Source: Planococcus sp. PAMC 21323 (GTDB taxonomy: Bacteria > Bacillota > Bacilli > Bacillales_A > Planococcaceae). From it: a stretch of DNA of 64,000 nt. The first letter of the stretch is position 1. The number at the start of each line of letters is the position of its first letter. A program made the translations under genes and the position numbers. The stretch covers positions 1,488,001 through 1,552,000 of the forward strand of contig NZ_CP009129.1 of assembly GCF_000785555.1 (NCBI RefSeq). The letters are read 5' to 3'. Shown here one piece after another: positions 43,947-53,767 of this stretch. The notes beneath the pieces are model-generated. The model was not told the DNA's origin and did no database searches. It worked only from the letters and a program-made list of their open reading frames with translations.

Positions 43947-44333
43947 ATGAAGCAATTATGGATAAATTTACCTGTTAGCGACTTAAATCGAGCAAAGGAG
44001 TTTTTCAGCATTATTGGCGTAGCAATCATGGAAAACCAAAGTAAGACAGATCAAATGGTCGGTTTACTCGTTGGAAATCCACAAGTACAAATTATGTTAT
44101 TTCAGGACGAACAATTTAAAAGGTTTACTCAAAGTGAATTAACTAACACAAACGAATCAACAGAAGTATTATTTTCAATCTCAATAGAGACTAAAGAAGA
44201 ACTTGATGAGACGATTAAAAAAGTGAAAAAAGCAGGTGGATTTGTATATAGCGAACCGGTAGAGCAAAACGGATTGTACGGTGCAGGATTTGCAGATTTG
44301 GACGGACATCGGTGGAATTTGCTAGTGATGTAG
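43947..44333 (+). CDS. VOC-family (glyoxalase/bleomycin resistance-like) protein
   Basis: A 128-residue protein with the two beta-alpha-beta-beta-beta modules of the vicinal oxygen chelate fold: LWINLPVSDLNRAKEFFSIIG at the start and YGAGFADLDGHRWNLLVM at the end, where the last Glu/His metal ligand position is replaced (DGHRWNLL instead of DGHxWEL), so metal binding may be altered. AAGGTTGAG precedes the ATG at 43947. Similar to PhnB/YjdN-like or resistance proteins; substrate unknown. Confidence 0.8.
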   Translation: MKQLWINLPVSDLNRAKEFFSIIGVAIMENQSKTDQMVGLLVGNPQVQIMLFQDEQFKRFTQSELTNTNESTEVLFSISIETKEELDETIKKVKKAGGFVYSEPVEQNGLYGAGFADLDGHRWNLLVM

Positions 44334-44419
44334 TTAAACGAAGTTTGTAAGCTGAAAACTAATGTATATGGAAACATGATAATTTGTATGTACTAAAACC
44401 CAATTTATAAAAAGAAATA

Positions 44420-44458
44420 TTACTGCAGAGTTTCATAAGCAATAAAACTCTGCAGTAA
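44420..44458 (+). terminator. Hairpin downstream of the VOC gene
   Basis: Perfect 14-bp arms TTACTGCAGAGTTT / AAACTCTGCAGTAA with an 11-nt loop. The tail is A-rich rather than T-rich, so termination efficiency is uncertain. Confidence 0.5.
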
Positions 44459-44991
<533 letters not shown>

Positions 44992-45020
44992 AATCCAGCA
45001 CCCTTTAAGGATGCTGGATT
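44992..45020 (-). terminator. Rho-independent terminator of the UbiB-like gene
   Basis: AATCCAGCA / TGCTGGATT stem with an 11-nt loop; on the minus strand a TTTTTATTATT tail follows. Confidence 0.85.
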
Positions 45021-45022
45021 AC

Positions 45023-47026
45023 TTAAGTACTGCTACGTTTCATATCTCGTATCGCTTGTATTGATAGCCGAACCAGCAAGATGACACAAAGAAACAATCC
45101 GGTATAGGCTGCTGTATTCAAATATACGGCGTAAGCATTATTGATAAACTGTGCTATGGCTAATAAAGCTGCGGAAATCAGTCCAAATGTGATTCCGGAG
45201 AACAATAACACAAACCGCGAGAACAGCTGCAAGATGAAATTGGCATTGTGCTTATCAGAAAAAACATCGTGATGAAGAATCATTTTCCCACCTTCGATAC
45301 GCTGGATCAATTGATCAGCGCGTTTCGGCAACTTCATCAGTTCGGGAATTAACAGGGCTAACTCTTCTTCGATTTTCTGTTTGGTTTCACGCGGTTCTTT
45401 AAAGGGCTTTTTCAAAACGGCGGTTTTGTATTTTTTTGCAAATACTTTTGCTTCAGTAAACATATCGAATTTCGGATCGATTGTGTGTAAAGTACCGTCA
45501 AGACTGATCAATGACCGAAGCGCCATTCCGACTGATGGATAAAACGATAAGCCAAACTCACGGACGATTTCAAACATCGCATGAATCAGTTCTTCGGTTT
45601 GAATTTTATCAACATACACAATCTTCAGCAGCAATTGACCAACAGATTGTTCCAGTTTCTGACGATCAATATGACTATTGTCTTCTACTAGCACGTTAAT
45701 CGCGTCACAAATGACTTCTGCGTCATTTTGCTGCACACCGATGATAAAGAGGTTAAGACCATCTTGTTGTTGGGCAGCGAGACGTCCAACAGCACCAAAA
45801 TCGAGTAAAATGGGCTTACCGTCTTGTTCATCGATAAAAATATTGCCTGGATGTGGATCGGCATGAAAAATACCCGAAAATAACATTTGCTCGAAAAACG
45901 AAAATAAAATCGTGCGACCAAACTCTTTTTGATCAATCCCAAACTGATCAAAAACTGCTTGCCCACGGGATATGCTTTTTCCTTTAAAATACTGCATCAC
46001 GATCAAATTATCATTACAATATTCCGGATAAATATGTGGGATTTTCACCGGATAATCACTTTTTCTTAAGGCATTCGCTACTTGAATCGTGTTGCGTGTT
46101 TCAATTTCAAAGTTAATTTCTTCACGCAGTCCGTTCGCAAAGCCGATAGCTAACTCGCGAAAACCAATGTTCTCAGCCCATGTGGATTTACTCGTCACCC
46201 ACTCGGCAAACTCTACGAGAATATCTAAGTCGTTACGCATCACCCCTTTAACTTCGGGACGTAATAGTTTGACGACGACTTTTTCTTGTGTCGATTTCAA
46301 CACTGCTTGATGAACTTGTCCAATCGATCCTGCAGCTAAGGGCTCCATATTGAACTCTGAGAATACATCTTCTACACCAGCAGATAACGATTTCTTTAAA
46401 ATCGCCGTTACTTGTTCACTGGTTAACGGTTTAACATCTTGCTGTAAAGTCTCTAATTCTTCTATAAAGACCGGTGCAAACAACTCCGTGCGCGTAGATA
46501 AAACTTGGCCAAATTTGATGAAAATTCCACCACTTTGTTCTAACGTATCACGAAATGCAATGGCGAAATCGCGGTTGCTTTCTCGGTGACGCGCGTACCT
46601 TATCGTGCGTGAAAACCCATTTCTTACGGCGATTTCCACCACTTGGCTCAATCGTTTTTGACGTCGCCAGCGATGGCGTAATCGTTGTACGATGAATTTT
46701 TGACCTGTAATCCGTTCTCCTCGCTCACCAATTTCAATTGGATCAAACAATTCAAAGAACAAGTAAAATAGCATGGAAATGAGCAACATACTGCCGACCC
46801 AAATGATTGCACTGGCATCTGCGACCGCAAATCCAATGCCTTCGCTTAAAAAGTCAGTGTGACGTAAATAGGAATACCAATAAACAAAAGTTGTTAAACT
46901 AACGCCTAATAAAACCGAAAGAATTCTCTTAGTGAAATTAACTTTCGAGCCCATTAAACGCCCGCTGACATAATAGATAAATAATGCGATCACCAATAAT
47001 TCCAGCAGCATAATGAAATAAATCAT
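45023..47026 (-). CDS. ABC1/UbiB-type atypical kinase-like membrane protein
   Basis: A 667-residue protein with two to three N-terminal membrane helices (to about residue 90), an ABC1/UbiB kinase-like domain (about 130-520) and two C-terminal helices. SGGIFIKFGQVLSTR is the KxGQ motif; EPLAAGSIGQVHQA replaces the P-loop with the Ala-rich form; HADPHPGNIFIDE and LLDFGAVGRL give the catalytic loop and metal-binding DFG. In relatives these proteins support quinone synthesis or lipid homeostasis through ATPase activity. N-terminal membrane helices are unusual compared with E. coli UbiB. GAGGAG precedes the ATG. Confidence 0.85.
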   Translation of the reverse strand: MIYFIMLLELLVIALFIYYVSGRLMGSKVNFTKRILSVLLGVSLTTFVYWYSYLRHTDFLSEGIGFAVADASAIIWVGSMLLISMLFYLFFELFDPIEIGERGERITGQKFIVQRLRHRWRRQKRLSQVVEIAVRNGFSRTIRYARHRESNRDFAIAFRDTLEQSGGIFIKFGQVLSTRTELFAPVFIEELETLQQDVKPLTSEQVTAILKKSLSAGVEDVFSEFNMEPLAAGSIGQVHQAVLKSTQEKVVVKLLRPEVKGVMRNDLDILVEFAEWVTSKSTWAENIGFRELAIGFANGLREEINFEIETRNTIQVANALRKSDYPVKIPHIYPEYCNDNLIVMQYFKGKSISRGQAVFDQFGIDQKEFGRTILFSFFEQMLFSGIFHADPHPGNIFIDEQDGKPILLDFGAVGRLAAQQQDGLNLFIIGVQQNDAEVICDAINVLVEDNSHIDRQKLEQSVGQLLLKIVYVDKIQTEELIHAMFEIVREFGLSFYPSVGMALRSLISLDGTLHTIDPKFDMFTEAKVFAKKYKTAVLKKPFKEPRETKQKIEEELALLIPELMKLPKRADQLIQRIEGGKMILHHDVFSDKHNANFILQLFSRFVLLFSGITFGLISAALLAIAQFINNAYAVYLNTAAYTGLFLCVILLVRLSIQAIRDMKRSST

Positions 47027-47105
47027 GGAAGAGATTCTCCTCTCATTGCTAAACTTTAAACGAATCTAGTATTACTAATCCGATTGTCTAGTTAATAACT
47101 CCCGA

Positions 47106-48365
47106 TCACTTATTAGCAACTGGGTTTGGCAGTTTTTTTAGTAGTTCGAGTAAGCCGTTAGGATAAAGAACGGTTTGATTACCTTCTAATTCATCAAGTG
47201 ATACCCATTTAGCTTTTGTCATTTTGCCATTTTCAAAAACATTAAATGTCTCCTGGTCATAAAGATTAGCTTGTTCTAATTCCACTTCATAAACCAAAGA
47301 AATTTCGTGAAAAATTTGATTTTTTAAGGTATAAATATTCTCTAACACATCTACATAACGAACAATCGTAATACCAACACCGAGTTCTTCTTTAAACTCT
47401 CTTTGCAATGTTTTAGTCGATCGTTCGCCAAGTTCTATCGTTCCCCCAATTGGGCGATAAAAAGGACCTTCTCCACTTGAATGACGCGCAAATTGCTGTT
47501 CTACTAAAACAGAATTACCTCTTCTTAAAATCCCTAACGCGTTAGCTCTAGGTCGCGAATGTCGATTCTTTTTTTCTTCGTAGTCAGCGATAGTAGAAGA
47601 AACAATATGGAGTGAATCCCACTCTCCTTTTGACAATGTAACAATGGGATAGTTTTTAGGGAATAGTTGTCGTTTTATATCGTTTGGAGTTACGCCATTT
47701 TGATAAAGGTAGATAATTTTTTCTTGTAAGGCCTCTAAATAATGTAGTTTTTGCTCTACTAAAGCACGCCCATTTTTAAGATAGCCGGCATGACTGCAAA
47801 AAACAGATTGAAACGGAAGCGCCAATAATTTGCGCAGTGATGTTTTAATCTGTGAGATTGATTCCCCTTTCATCACAACTCGTGTTTTCGGTGATACAAA
47901 CAAATCTCCAGTAAACAAACGACCCGATTCTGAATGATACAACGCCACGTGATCGTCTGCATGGCCTGGCGTATAGATTACTTGCCATTCAAGCGTGCGC
48001 GAATTTATGCATTCATTTAGAACTTGAGTACGAAAAGCTTTGCGATTTCCCCATGTGAGTTGACGATAAGCTGGATAATCGCCATCTTTATCCGTAATTT
48101 CTTGACCATATGGATGAATAAAAAATGGAACTTTATAATTTTGTTGAATCCAAGCTGCATTTCCAGTATGGTCTTCATGATGATGCGTTAAAACAACTTG
48201 ATCAAAAGAAAGCTTGCATAACAGGTCTTTTAGCTCGTCCTGTATTTTCTCAGCGCCAGTATCAATCAGCATACCGTCTACTAAATATAGAAAAACTTTA
48301 CTACGGGTTTCTTCTAAAATTGCTTCCATACACACAACTTGTTCATGTTCATAAACTTTTAGCAT
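47106..48365 (-). CDS. Fusion of metallo-beta-lactamase fold hydrolase and Nudix hydrolase
   Basis: A 419-residue two-domain protein. Residues 1-210 form a metallo-beta-lactamase domain: THHHEDHTG (zinc motif), TPGHADDHVALYH, FTGDLFVS and SHAGYL. A helical linker follows (about 210-270; LEALQEKIIYLYQNG, LACTB2-like). Residues 280-415 form a Nudix domain with GGTIELGERSTKTLQREFKE then ELGV. One polypeptide could thus combine hydrolysis of a phosphodiester or thioester with pyrophosphohydrolase action. I chose the ATG at 48365, preceded by GGGGGG; an upstream alternative start overlaps that site. Confidence 0.8.
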   Translation of the reverse strand: MLKVYEHEQVVCMEAILEETRSKVFLYLVDGMLIDTGAEKIQDELKDLLCKLSFDQVVLTHHHEDHTGNAAWIQQNYKVPFFIHPYGQEITDKDGDYPAYRQLTWGNRKAFRTQVLNECINSRTLEWQVIYTPGHADDHVALYHSESGRLFTGDLFVSPKTRVVMKGESISQIKTSLRKLLALPFQSVFCSHAGYLKNGRALVEQKLHYLEALQEKIIYLYQNGVTPNDIKRQLFPKNYPIVTLSKGEWDSLHIVSSTIADYEEKKNRHSRPRANALGILRRGNSVLVEQQFARHSSGEGPFYRPIGGTIELGERSTKTLQREFKEELGVGITIVRYVDVLENIYTLKNQIFHEISLVYEVELEQANLYDQETFNVFENGKMTKAKWVSLDELEGNQTVLYPNGLLELLKKLPNPVANK

Positions 48366-48540
48366 GCTGAATCCCCCCTGAATCATAAACTCTCTTTTCT
48401 ATTATGATACAGACTTTATCGAGTAGCTGCTATAGCTTTGATCATGTACTTTTAGTGTTATTCACTTTTCTTGTTGACGGGTTTGATTTTATGTGTTAAT
48501 TCCTTAAGTAGTTTGTTACATATCTTAAGAAATAGAGATG

Positions 48541-49056
48541 TTATGTCTCTTTAAGTCCCAACTTTATTAGTAAATCGTCAAATTCTTTTTTATTGTTTAC
48601 AACTATTGGTTTTTCTTGCACCGCTCCTAACTTCATCATAAATTCAGGTTTCATTGTGTCTTCAAAATAGCGGTTCCATTTGAACATTTTCTGCAACATA
48701 ACAAAACTAGGGTGATAATTGGCTGCTTCCTTCCCTGCTACTTGTTTAATATAGCGAATAATAAACCGTAACGTTCTTGTATGATATGGAATATCTAAAA
48801 AGATTACCTGATCTGCTTGATAGATCGCTTTGTCAGTCCACCCAAAATGCACACCTTCGATAATCCAATCAGACTGCTCTAATGCTTCTGAAAACTGGGC
48901 ATTTCTTATTGATGCATGGTTTCGAACATCCCCCTTTTTGTGACGTTGCCAAACGAAACTATCTGTTTCAAAATGTGGAATCTGTAAATTTTGAGACAAT
49001 CGACGGGCTAAAGACGTTTTCCCGCTCCCGACAGAACCAATAATATAAATCTTCAC
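48541..49056 (-). CDS. P-loop kinase-like protein (DNA topology modulation/FlaR type)
   Basis: A 171-residue nucleotide-binding protein: Walker A GSVGSGKTSLAR at residues 7-18, then LQIPHFETDSFVWQRH, SDWIIEGVHFGWTD and VIFLDIPYHTRTLRFIIRYIK. This is the pattern of adenylate-kinase-like proteins often called FlaR or topology modulation proteins; the actual substrate is unknown. Its start overlaps the stop of the preceding SRPBCC gene by 4 bp, so the two are translationally coupled. Confidence 0.8.
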   Translation of the reverse strand: MKIYIIGSVGSGKTSLARRLSQNLQIPHFETDSFVWQRHKKGDVRNHASIRNAQFSEALEQSDWIIEGVHFGWTDKAIYQADQVIFLDIPYHTRTLRFIIRYIKQVAGKEAANYHPSFVMLQKMFKWNRYFEDTMKPEFMMKLGAVQEKPIVVNNKKEFDDLLIKLGLKET

Positions 49057-49502
49057 GATTCAGCCGCCTTTTTTACACGCTCTATCAATTCCAGAACTTC
49101 TTGCTTGCTGCTATTTTGCGCATCAAGCTTAAGTAAAGTTCTGCCGATCAAGTTTGCCCCTCGATTTGAACCACTGTAAACGAATAAAGTTTGATTATGA
49201 TCTAGCTTTTTAAAAACAAAGCTCAATGTAATTTGAAACAAGCCCGCTGGGACAAAATAAAGGTCTTTTTGTTTAAAGTCAGGTCTATCTACATAACTAG
49301 TAACTTCCATCACGTAATTCACTACACGGCCTTTTATGCGGTTTTGTTGTGCGTATTTCGAGCCTACTTGATTAGGGTGTCCTTCGATTAATTGATGCTT
49401 TTCAAGTTGAGGCATAATAGTTTGTAGCCTGGCGTCTGAAAACAATGTCCATACATCTTCGATTGATGCGTTAATTAGTTGTTGTTCCGTCCATTCAACC
49501 AT
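49053..49502 (-). CDS. SRPBCC-family protein (copy 2)
   Basis: A 149-residue START/Bet v1-like protein: TEQQLINASIEDVWTLFSDA opening, a central GSKYAQQNRIKGRVVNYVME and a long C-terminal helix. SRPBCC proteins bind hydrophobic ligands in a deep cavity. It is a diverged tandem copy of the next gene (49520-49972). Coupled to the kinase-like gene by a 4-bp overlap. Ligand unknown. Confidence 0.8.
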   Translation of the reverse strand: MVEWTEQQLINASIEDVWTLFSDARLQTIMPQLEKHQLIEGHPNQVGSKYAQQNRIKGRVVNYVMEVTSYVDRPDFKQKDLYFVPAGLFQITLSFVFKKLDHNQTLFVYSGSNRGANLIGRTLLKLDAQNSSKQEVLELIERVKKAAES

Positions 49503-49519
49503 CCCACCCCACTCTCCTT

Positions 49520-49972
49520 TTAGCTTTTCAGCGCTTCTTCTTTTACCCGATCCATAAATGTCATGACAGTTTGCTGTCGCGTCTTTTTACTACCAGACAA
49601 TAACATCACCTTCCCGAGTAAACCTTTGCCTTTATTCAATCCTTCGTAGACGAACGTTGTTTGATTTTCATTTTCTTTCCTCAACGTAAACGAATAAAAC
49701 ACATCGAAACTTTGACCCATTTCAAACTGTGTTTGTTTCAGCTTTTTATCTGACATATCTTCATAGCCAACGGTCTCCACAATATAGGTTTGCAATTGAC
49801 CGCCTTCGTGATAGCTTTGAGCATGTTTTGCGCCCAATTCATTATTATTGTTTTCGAGTAAAATATGTTCTTCAACTTTTGGCATTAATCGTTTAATGTT
49901 TTCGTCTTGGAATAAACGCCATACCTTTTCGATATTTGCGTTAATCGTCATTTCTTCTTTCCATTTAACCAT
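49520..49972 (-). CDS. SRPBCC-family protein (copy 1)
   Basis: A 150-residue START/Bet v1-like protein, KEEMTINANIEKVWRLFQDE at the start and GAKHAQSYHEGGQLQTYIVE in the middle, sharing the frame of its neighbour 17 bp downstream (MPKVEEH/MPQLEKH, GSKYAQ/GAKHAQ, LIGRTLL/LLGKVML). This shows a tandem duplication. It is the first gene of a three-gene operon that ends with the P-loop kinase. Confidence 0.8.
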   Translation of the reverse strand: MVKWKEEMTINANIEKVWRLFQDENIKRLMPKVEEHILLENNNNELGAKHAQSYHEGGQLQTYIVETVGYEDMSDKKLKQTQFEMGQSFDVFYSFTLRKENENQTTFVYEGLNKGKGLLGKVMLLSGSKKTRQQTVMTFMDRVKEEALKS

Positions 49973-50088
49973 TCGTGCGCCTCCTCGAAATATGTATATT
50001 TGTTAGTATCTCATGTGTGATCAGAACATTCACGTCGCTTGTATTAATTCCGCTCATCTTTATAATAAGAAATGAACGGAGTGATTAG

Positions 50089-50277
50089 ATGAAAACTGCA
50101 ACTATACTTCTATTATTTATCTTAGCCATGCAAGCCATTCTTGCAGCAAACGCGTTGATCTTTGACGGAGTGCTAGGAGATTTAGTGTTTTGGTTCAATT
50201 CGTCCTTATTCATGGCTGCATTAGCTGTTTATGTATACCGGATGGACAAAGACAAATCACAGGTTAAAAACAAATAA
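50089..50277 (+). CDS. Small membrane protein of 62 residues
   Basis: Two hydrophobic helices (TATILLLFILAMQAILAANAL and LVFWFNSSLFMAALAVYVY) and a basic tail (RMDKDKSQVKNK). It starts at ATG 50089 after GAGTGATTAG, is followed by a hairpin terminator and is divergent from the SRPBCC operon. No family recognised. Confidence 0.65.
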   Translation: MKTATILLLFILAMQAILAANALIFDGVLGDLVFWFNSSLFMAALAVYVYRMDKDKSQVKNK

Positions 50278-50285
50278 TCAACAGT

Positions 50286-50331
50286 TAAAACGATCCCACT
50301 AATCAAGCATACGACTAGAGGGATCGTTTTA
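50286..50331 (+). terminator. Rho-independent terminator
   Basis: AAAACGATCCC / GGGATCGTTTT, 22-nt loop, after the small membrane protein gene. Confidence 0.8.
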
Positions 50332-50397
50332 TACGCTGAATTTTCACCAGGAAAATACAATAAGTATTTAGACCTTCAACTGGAAGATTAATAAAAG

Positions 50398-50450
50398 AAG
50401 CACCCCAAATCGAAAAGGTTTCAAAAACCTTGTGAATTGGGGTGCTTTTA
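50398..50450. terminator. Compound hairpin terminator
   Basis: Outer arms AAGCACCCCAA / TTGGGGTGCTT enclose an inner AAGGTTT / AAACCTT helix. It probably ends the leftward phosphatase transcript; T-run present on the right side as well. Confidence 0.75.
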
Positions 50451-50495
50451 TGTTTTAAATTTAAATTATGAATTCTATACAGCTAATTTTGCTAT

Positions 50496-51083
50496 TTACG
50501 TCCCGCTCATCACTTTTTCAAGATGACTAACTTGGTTGTACTTTTCGATCACCCAATTGCGATGATCAAATTGAATATGGCTAAAACAAGCATTCAGCAA
50601 TCTTGTTTTGCCAGAACCGATTTCACCATTTGATAATGTGCCTAGTAATGCGTTTATGACACCCCCGTGAGAAACGAGTAACACCCGCTTGTTTGGGTAG
50701 CGTTCATGAATGGTTTGCAGTCCCGAACTCAAGCGCTCAGCAAACAACTGATTATCTTCTTGGTTTGGATAATGACGATTTGGAAACGTTAATGCCCGCT
50801 CCTCGTAAGTCATGCCTTCAGCATCGCCAAAATGCTTTTCTTCAAACTCCGACATCTCAACAAGCGGCAAGTGTAGTTGCTCGTTTATAAGTCTAGCAGT
50901 CTCTCTAGCACGTTTGAGAGGACTGGTAATAATAACATCCCAACCAGAACTAGTTAAATAGGTCGCACAAAGCCTGGCTTGTTTCATGCCTTCTGTATTT
51001 AAAGGGATATCGGTTTTGCCTTGAATCTTTCCTTGTACATTCCAATCCGTTTCTCCGTGCCTTATTAAACAAATCCTAGTCAT
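50496..51083 (-). CDS. Histidine phosphatase family protein
   Basis: A 195-residue phosphoglycerate-mutase-like phosphatase: LIRHGETDWN at residues 6-15 with the catalytic His, SPLKRARETA, a Glu in EFEEKHFGDAEG and SHGGVINALLG with the second His. This fits broad-specificity or alpha-ribazole-phosphatase-like enzymes. No cobalamin genes are nearby, so a general phosphatase role is more likely. Confidence 0.85.
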   Translation of the reverse strand: MTRICLIRHGETDWNVQGKIQGKTDIPLNTEGMKQARLCATYLTSSGWDVIITSPLKRARETARLINEQLHLPLVEMSEFEEKHFGDAEGMTYEERALTFPNRHYPNQEDNQLFAERLSSGLQTIHERYPNKRVLLVSHGGVINALLGTLSNGEIGSGKTRLLNACFSHIQFDHRNWVIEKYNQVSHLEKVMSGT

Positions 51084-51158
51084 CTACTTCACCTCTTTAT
51101 TTATGCGAATGATTTGACTAGTTTAGCATAAATAAAGAATAGACTCATTAAATAAGCG

Positions 51159-51491
51159 CTAAAATCCTATCAAGTCAATCAACTGGAAATCATTTAATGT
51201 TATTCGATTGCCGCAACCTTTACACGTAAAACTCAATTCAAAGTCGATGGTTTCAGCATAAGCATTTCGGTCAAGTTCTGCTTCAAGTAGTTCTTTACGT
51301 TCTTTATCTGTAATTGCTTTCCCGAGCTTAGATACTAAATCATCTTGAATATTTTCAATCACTTGGCTTTTCCAACTGACACCTACTTGAAAGCTTTGCG
51401 AATTGGAATGAATGCTTATTTCTCCATTTTGACCAGGCGATCGAAACTTTCCAATCGTTTCGCATTCTTCACAAATAATCTGAATATCCAT
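51159..51491 (-). CDS. Zinc-ribbon-like hypothetical protein
   Basis: A 110-residue soluble protein with Cys pairs near both ends (CEECETIGKF at residue 7, CKGCGNRI at about 90) that could bind one zinc ion, and an intervening acidic helical region (KAITDKERKELLEAELDRNAYAE). No family recognised. The ATG at 51491 has GGGGGAG upstream. Monocistronic. Confidence 0.65.
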   Translation of the reverse strand: MDIQIICEECETIGKFRSPGQNGEISIHSNSQSFQVGVSWKSQVIENIQDDLVSKLGKAITDKERKELLEAELDRNAYAETIDFELSFTCKGCGNRITLNDFQLIDLIGF

Positions 51492-51821
51492 CTATTCTCC
51501 CCCTTTACTAAGCAATTAAAAATATAAATTTATAATTATCTGATTATAAAGAGAAAATGTGGAGAAACTGTCGAGATATTGTTTTTCTTGGTTGCGGGTA
51601 GTGAATTGATGGATATATACCTTATGTAAATAGCTACAAAACTTGATTAAACTGACGAAAAAAATCCGCATTTTTAATGGTATCCATTTCAAGGTGTCCC
51701 CTTTCATAAATTTCCAAGTCAATACTCTACACATTCACCTCTTCCACTACTTAAATTCAAATAACCCTGGCTTGTTGTTTATACATTATTTAATACCCCG
51801 CTTTTAAGGAGTAAAAACTAA
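51492..51821. other. Intergenic stretch with short degenerate frames
   Basis: About 330 bp. A 17-codon minus-strand frame (MDTIKNADFFRQFNQVL) with AGGGGA upstream lies near 51630-51685 and may be the leftover of a gene start. Nothing else is visible. Confidence 0.3.
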
Positions 51822-51859
51822 AAAAAACAGATCCAAGGTTTCCCTCAGAGCGGTTTTAG
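51822..51859 (-). terminator. Terminator of the fructose operon
   Basis: Imperfect 14-bp stem (AAACCGCTCTGAGG / CCTTGGATCTGTTT on the minus strand, with G-U pairs) followed by a long T-run. Confidence 0.6.
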
Positions 51860-53767
51860 TTATGCGATTATTCTTTTTTTCAGTGTCCCAGCAACGAGTG
51901 CCGTAACAACAGAACCGATTAAAATAGCTGTAATGTACAGTAGGATGTTCGGTATACCGCCGTCTACTAATCCGATCACAAAGATTCCGCCGTGTGGTGC
52001 GCGTAATGCTATATCAAACAACATAACAAGCGCGCCTGTCACGGATGCCCCTGCAACCGTAGCGGGAATCACACGTGCCGGGTCTGCTGCGGCAAACGGG
52101 ATAACGCCTTCGGTGATAAAGCAAGCGCCGAGAACATAAGCCGTCTTCCCTGCTTCACGTTCGGGTTTTGTAAATTTGTTTTTAAACAAACTTGTGGCTA
52201 TCGCTAAACCAAGTGGTGGCACCATACCAGCTGCCATAACTGCTGCCATGAAGTTGAAGTTTTCCGCATCTAACATCGCCAGCCCAAATGTGTAAGCTGC
52301 TTTGTTGATAGGACCACCCATATCAATCGCCATCATGCCACCTAGTAATAATCCGACAAGTATTAAGTTTGTCCCACCTAAACTTTCAAGGAAAGAAGAA
52401 ATCCCAGTATATACTTTTGTCAGTTGTGGATTGACTAGCATCATGATAATGCCTGTAATTGCAATTGCAAACACTGGGAAAAACAATACCGGTTTTAATC
52501 CTTCTAGAGAGTTAGGCAACCTAGAAAACATTTTCTTCACAAAAAGTGTCACATAACCTGCCAGAAATCCGGCAATCAATCCACCCAAAAATCCAGATCC
52601 TCCACTTGCCCCTTCAACACCTGTTACTGTAATGGCGATTAATCCCCCAATCATACCCGGTGCAAACCCAGGACGGTCGGCAATGCTCATTGCGATAAAG
52701 CCGGCGAGTACCGGAACCATTAAGAAGAACGCTTTCCCGCCTCCGATGGTGCTTAACATTGCCGCAAATTCATTGTATTCAGGACTATCGGGATTGCCTG
52801 CATTGATGCCCCAGAAAAACGAAATAGCAATGAGGATCCCACCACCGACGACAAACGGCAACATATTCGATACACCATTCATTAAATGTTTATAAAAGCC
52901 GCCTTTGCTGTCCCCCGCATCCGCGTCTTCTTTAGATTGCACGTGCGTATACGTTGGAGCATCTCCTGTTACCGCTCGGTTTAGTAATTGGTCTGTTTCA
53001 TAAATCGCTTTCCCCACCGCAGTTTGAATGACCAGCTTGCCGTCAAAACGACTCATTTCCACTTTCGTGTCAGCTGCGACAATAATAGCATCCGCTCCAG
53101 CAATGTCTTCAGCAGTCAATCGGTTTTTAGCACCGCTTGAACCGTTTGTTTCCACTTTAATTGAAATGCCCAATTCTTTAGCTCGTTCATTTAATTTTTC
53201 TGCGGCCATATATGTATGTGCAATGCCTGTTGGACACGCCGTCACTGCTAAAATCTTCTTTTGTGTGGCGTCTACAGACGTTTGTTCGACTTCATCTTCT
53301 GGTTGGTCGACCGCTGCTTCTTTTTTAGAGACAATCTCGACTATTTCTTGTTTTGATTGCGCAGCTAATATATTTCCGCGGAACTTCTCATCCATTAAAA
53401 ATGTGGCCAGGCGCGACAAAGCCTCGAGATGTTCATCGTTTGCCCCTTCGCTTGCGGCAATCATAAAGAACAAATGACTCGGCTGCCCATCTAGCGATTC
53501 AAAATCAAGTCCTTTTGGCGAACGGCCAAACGCAATCGCTGGAAATTTAACTGCAGATGACTTGGCATGAGGAATCGCAATGCCATCACCAATCCCTGTC
53601 GTACTCTGACTTTCACGTTCTAAAATGGCTTTTGTGAAAGCTTGTTTATCGGTTAATTTACCGGCACGGTCTAATTGGTTCGCTAATTCTTCCAAAACCT
53701 GTTGTTTTGTTTTAGCTGATAAGTCTAAAATGATGGTTTGTTCCGTTAACAGCTGTGTGATTTTCAT
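51860..53767 (-). CDS. fruA: PTS fructose transporter subunit IIABC
   Basis: A 635-residue membrane permease with three PTS modules: EIIA (1-145; GIGDGIAIPHAKS with the phosphorylated His), EIIB (about 170-265; AVTACPTGIAHTYMAAEKL with the Cys) and EIIC (about 295-635; GVSNMLPFVVGGGILIA and APHGGIFV). It phosphorylates fructose to fructose 1-phosphate during uptake. The domain order IIA-IIB-IIC is that of Bacillus FruA. Its start overlaps the fruK stop by 4 bp. The last gene of fruRKA. Confidence 0.95.
   Translation of the reverse strand: MKITQLLTEQTIILDLSAKTKQQVLEELANQLDRAGKLTDKQAFTKAILERESQSTTGIGDGIAIPHAKSSAVKFPAIAFGRSPKGLDFESLDGQPSHLFFMIAASEGANDEHLEALSRLATFLMDEKFRGNILAAQSKQEIVEIVSKKEAAVDQPEDEVEQTSVDATQKKILAVTACPTGIAHTYMAAEKLNERAKELGISIKVETNGSSGAKNRLTAEDIAGADAIIVAADTKVEMSRFDGKLVIQTAVGKAIYETDQLLNRAVTGDAPTYTHVQSKEDADAGDSKGGFYKHLMNGVSNMLPFVVGGGILIAISFFWGINAGNPDSPEYNEFAAMLSTIGGGKAFFLMVPVLAGFIAMSIADRPGFAPGMIGGLIAITVTGVEGASGGSGFLGGLIAGFLAGYVTLFVKKMFSRLPNSLEGLKPVLFFPVFAIAITGIIMMLVNPQLTKVYTGISSFLESLGGTNLILVGLLLGGMMAIDMGGPINKAAYTFGLAMLDAENFNFMAAVMAAGMVPPLGLAIATSLFKNKFTKPEREAGKTAYVLGACFITEGVIPFAAADPARVIPATVAGASVTGALVMLFDIALRAPHGGIFVIGLVDGGIPNILLYITAILIGSVVTALVAGTLKKRIIA

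Noticed and set aside
51516-51734. 72-codon minus-strand frame as a gene
   Set aside because: No ribosome-binding site, no recognisable domain and biased AT-rich composition; it is treated as chance.
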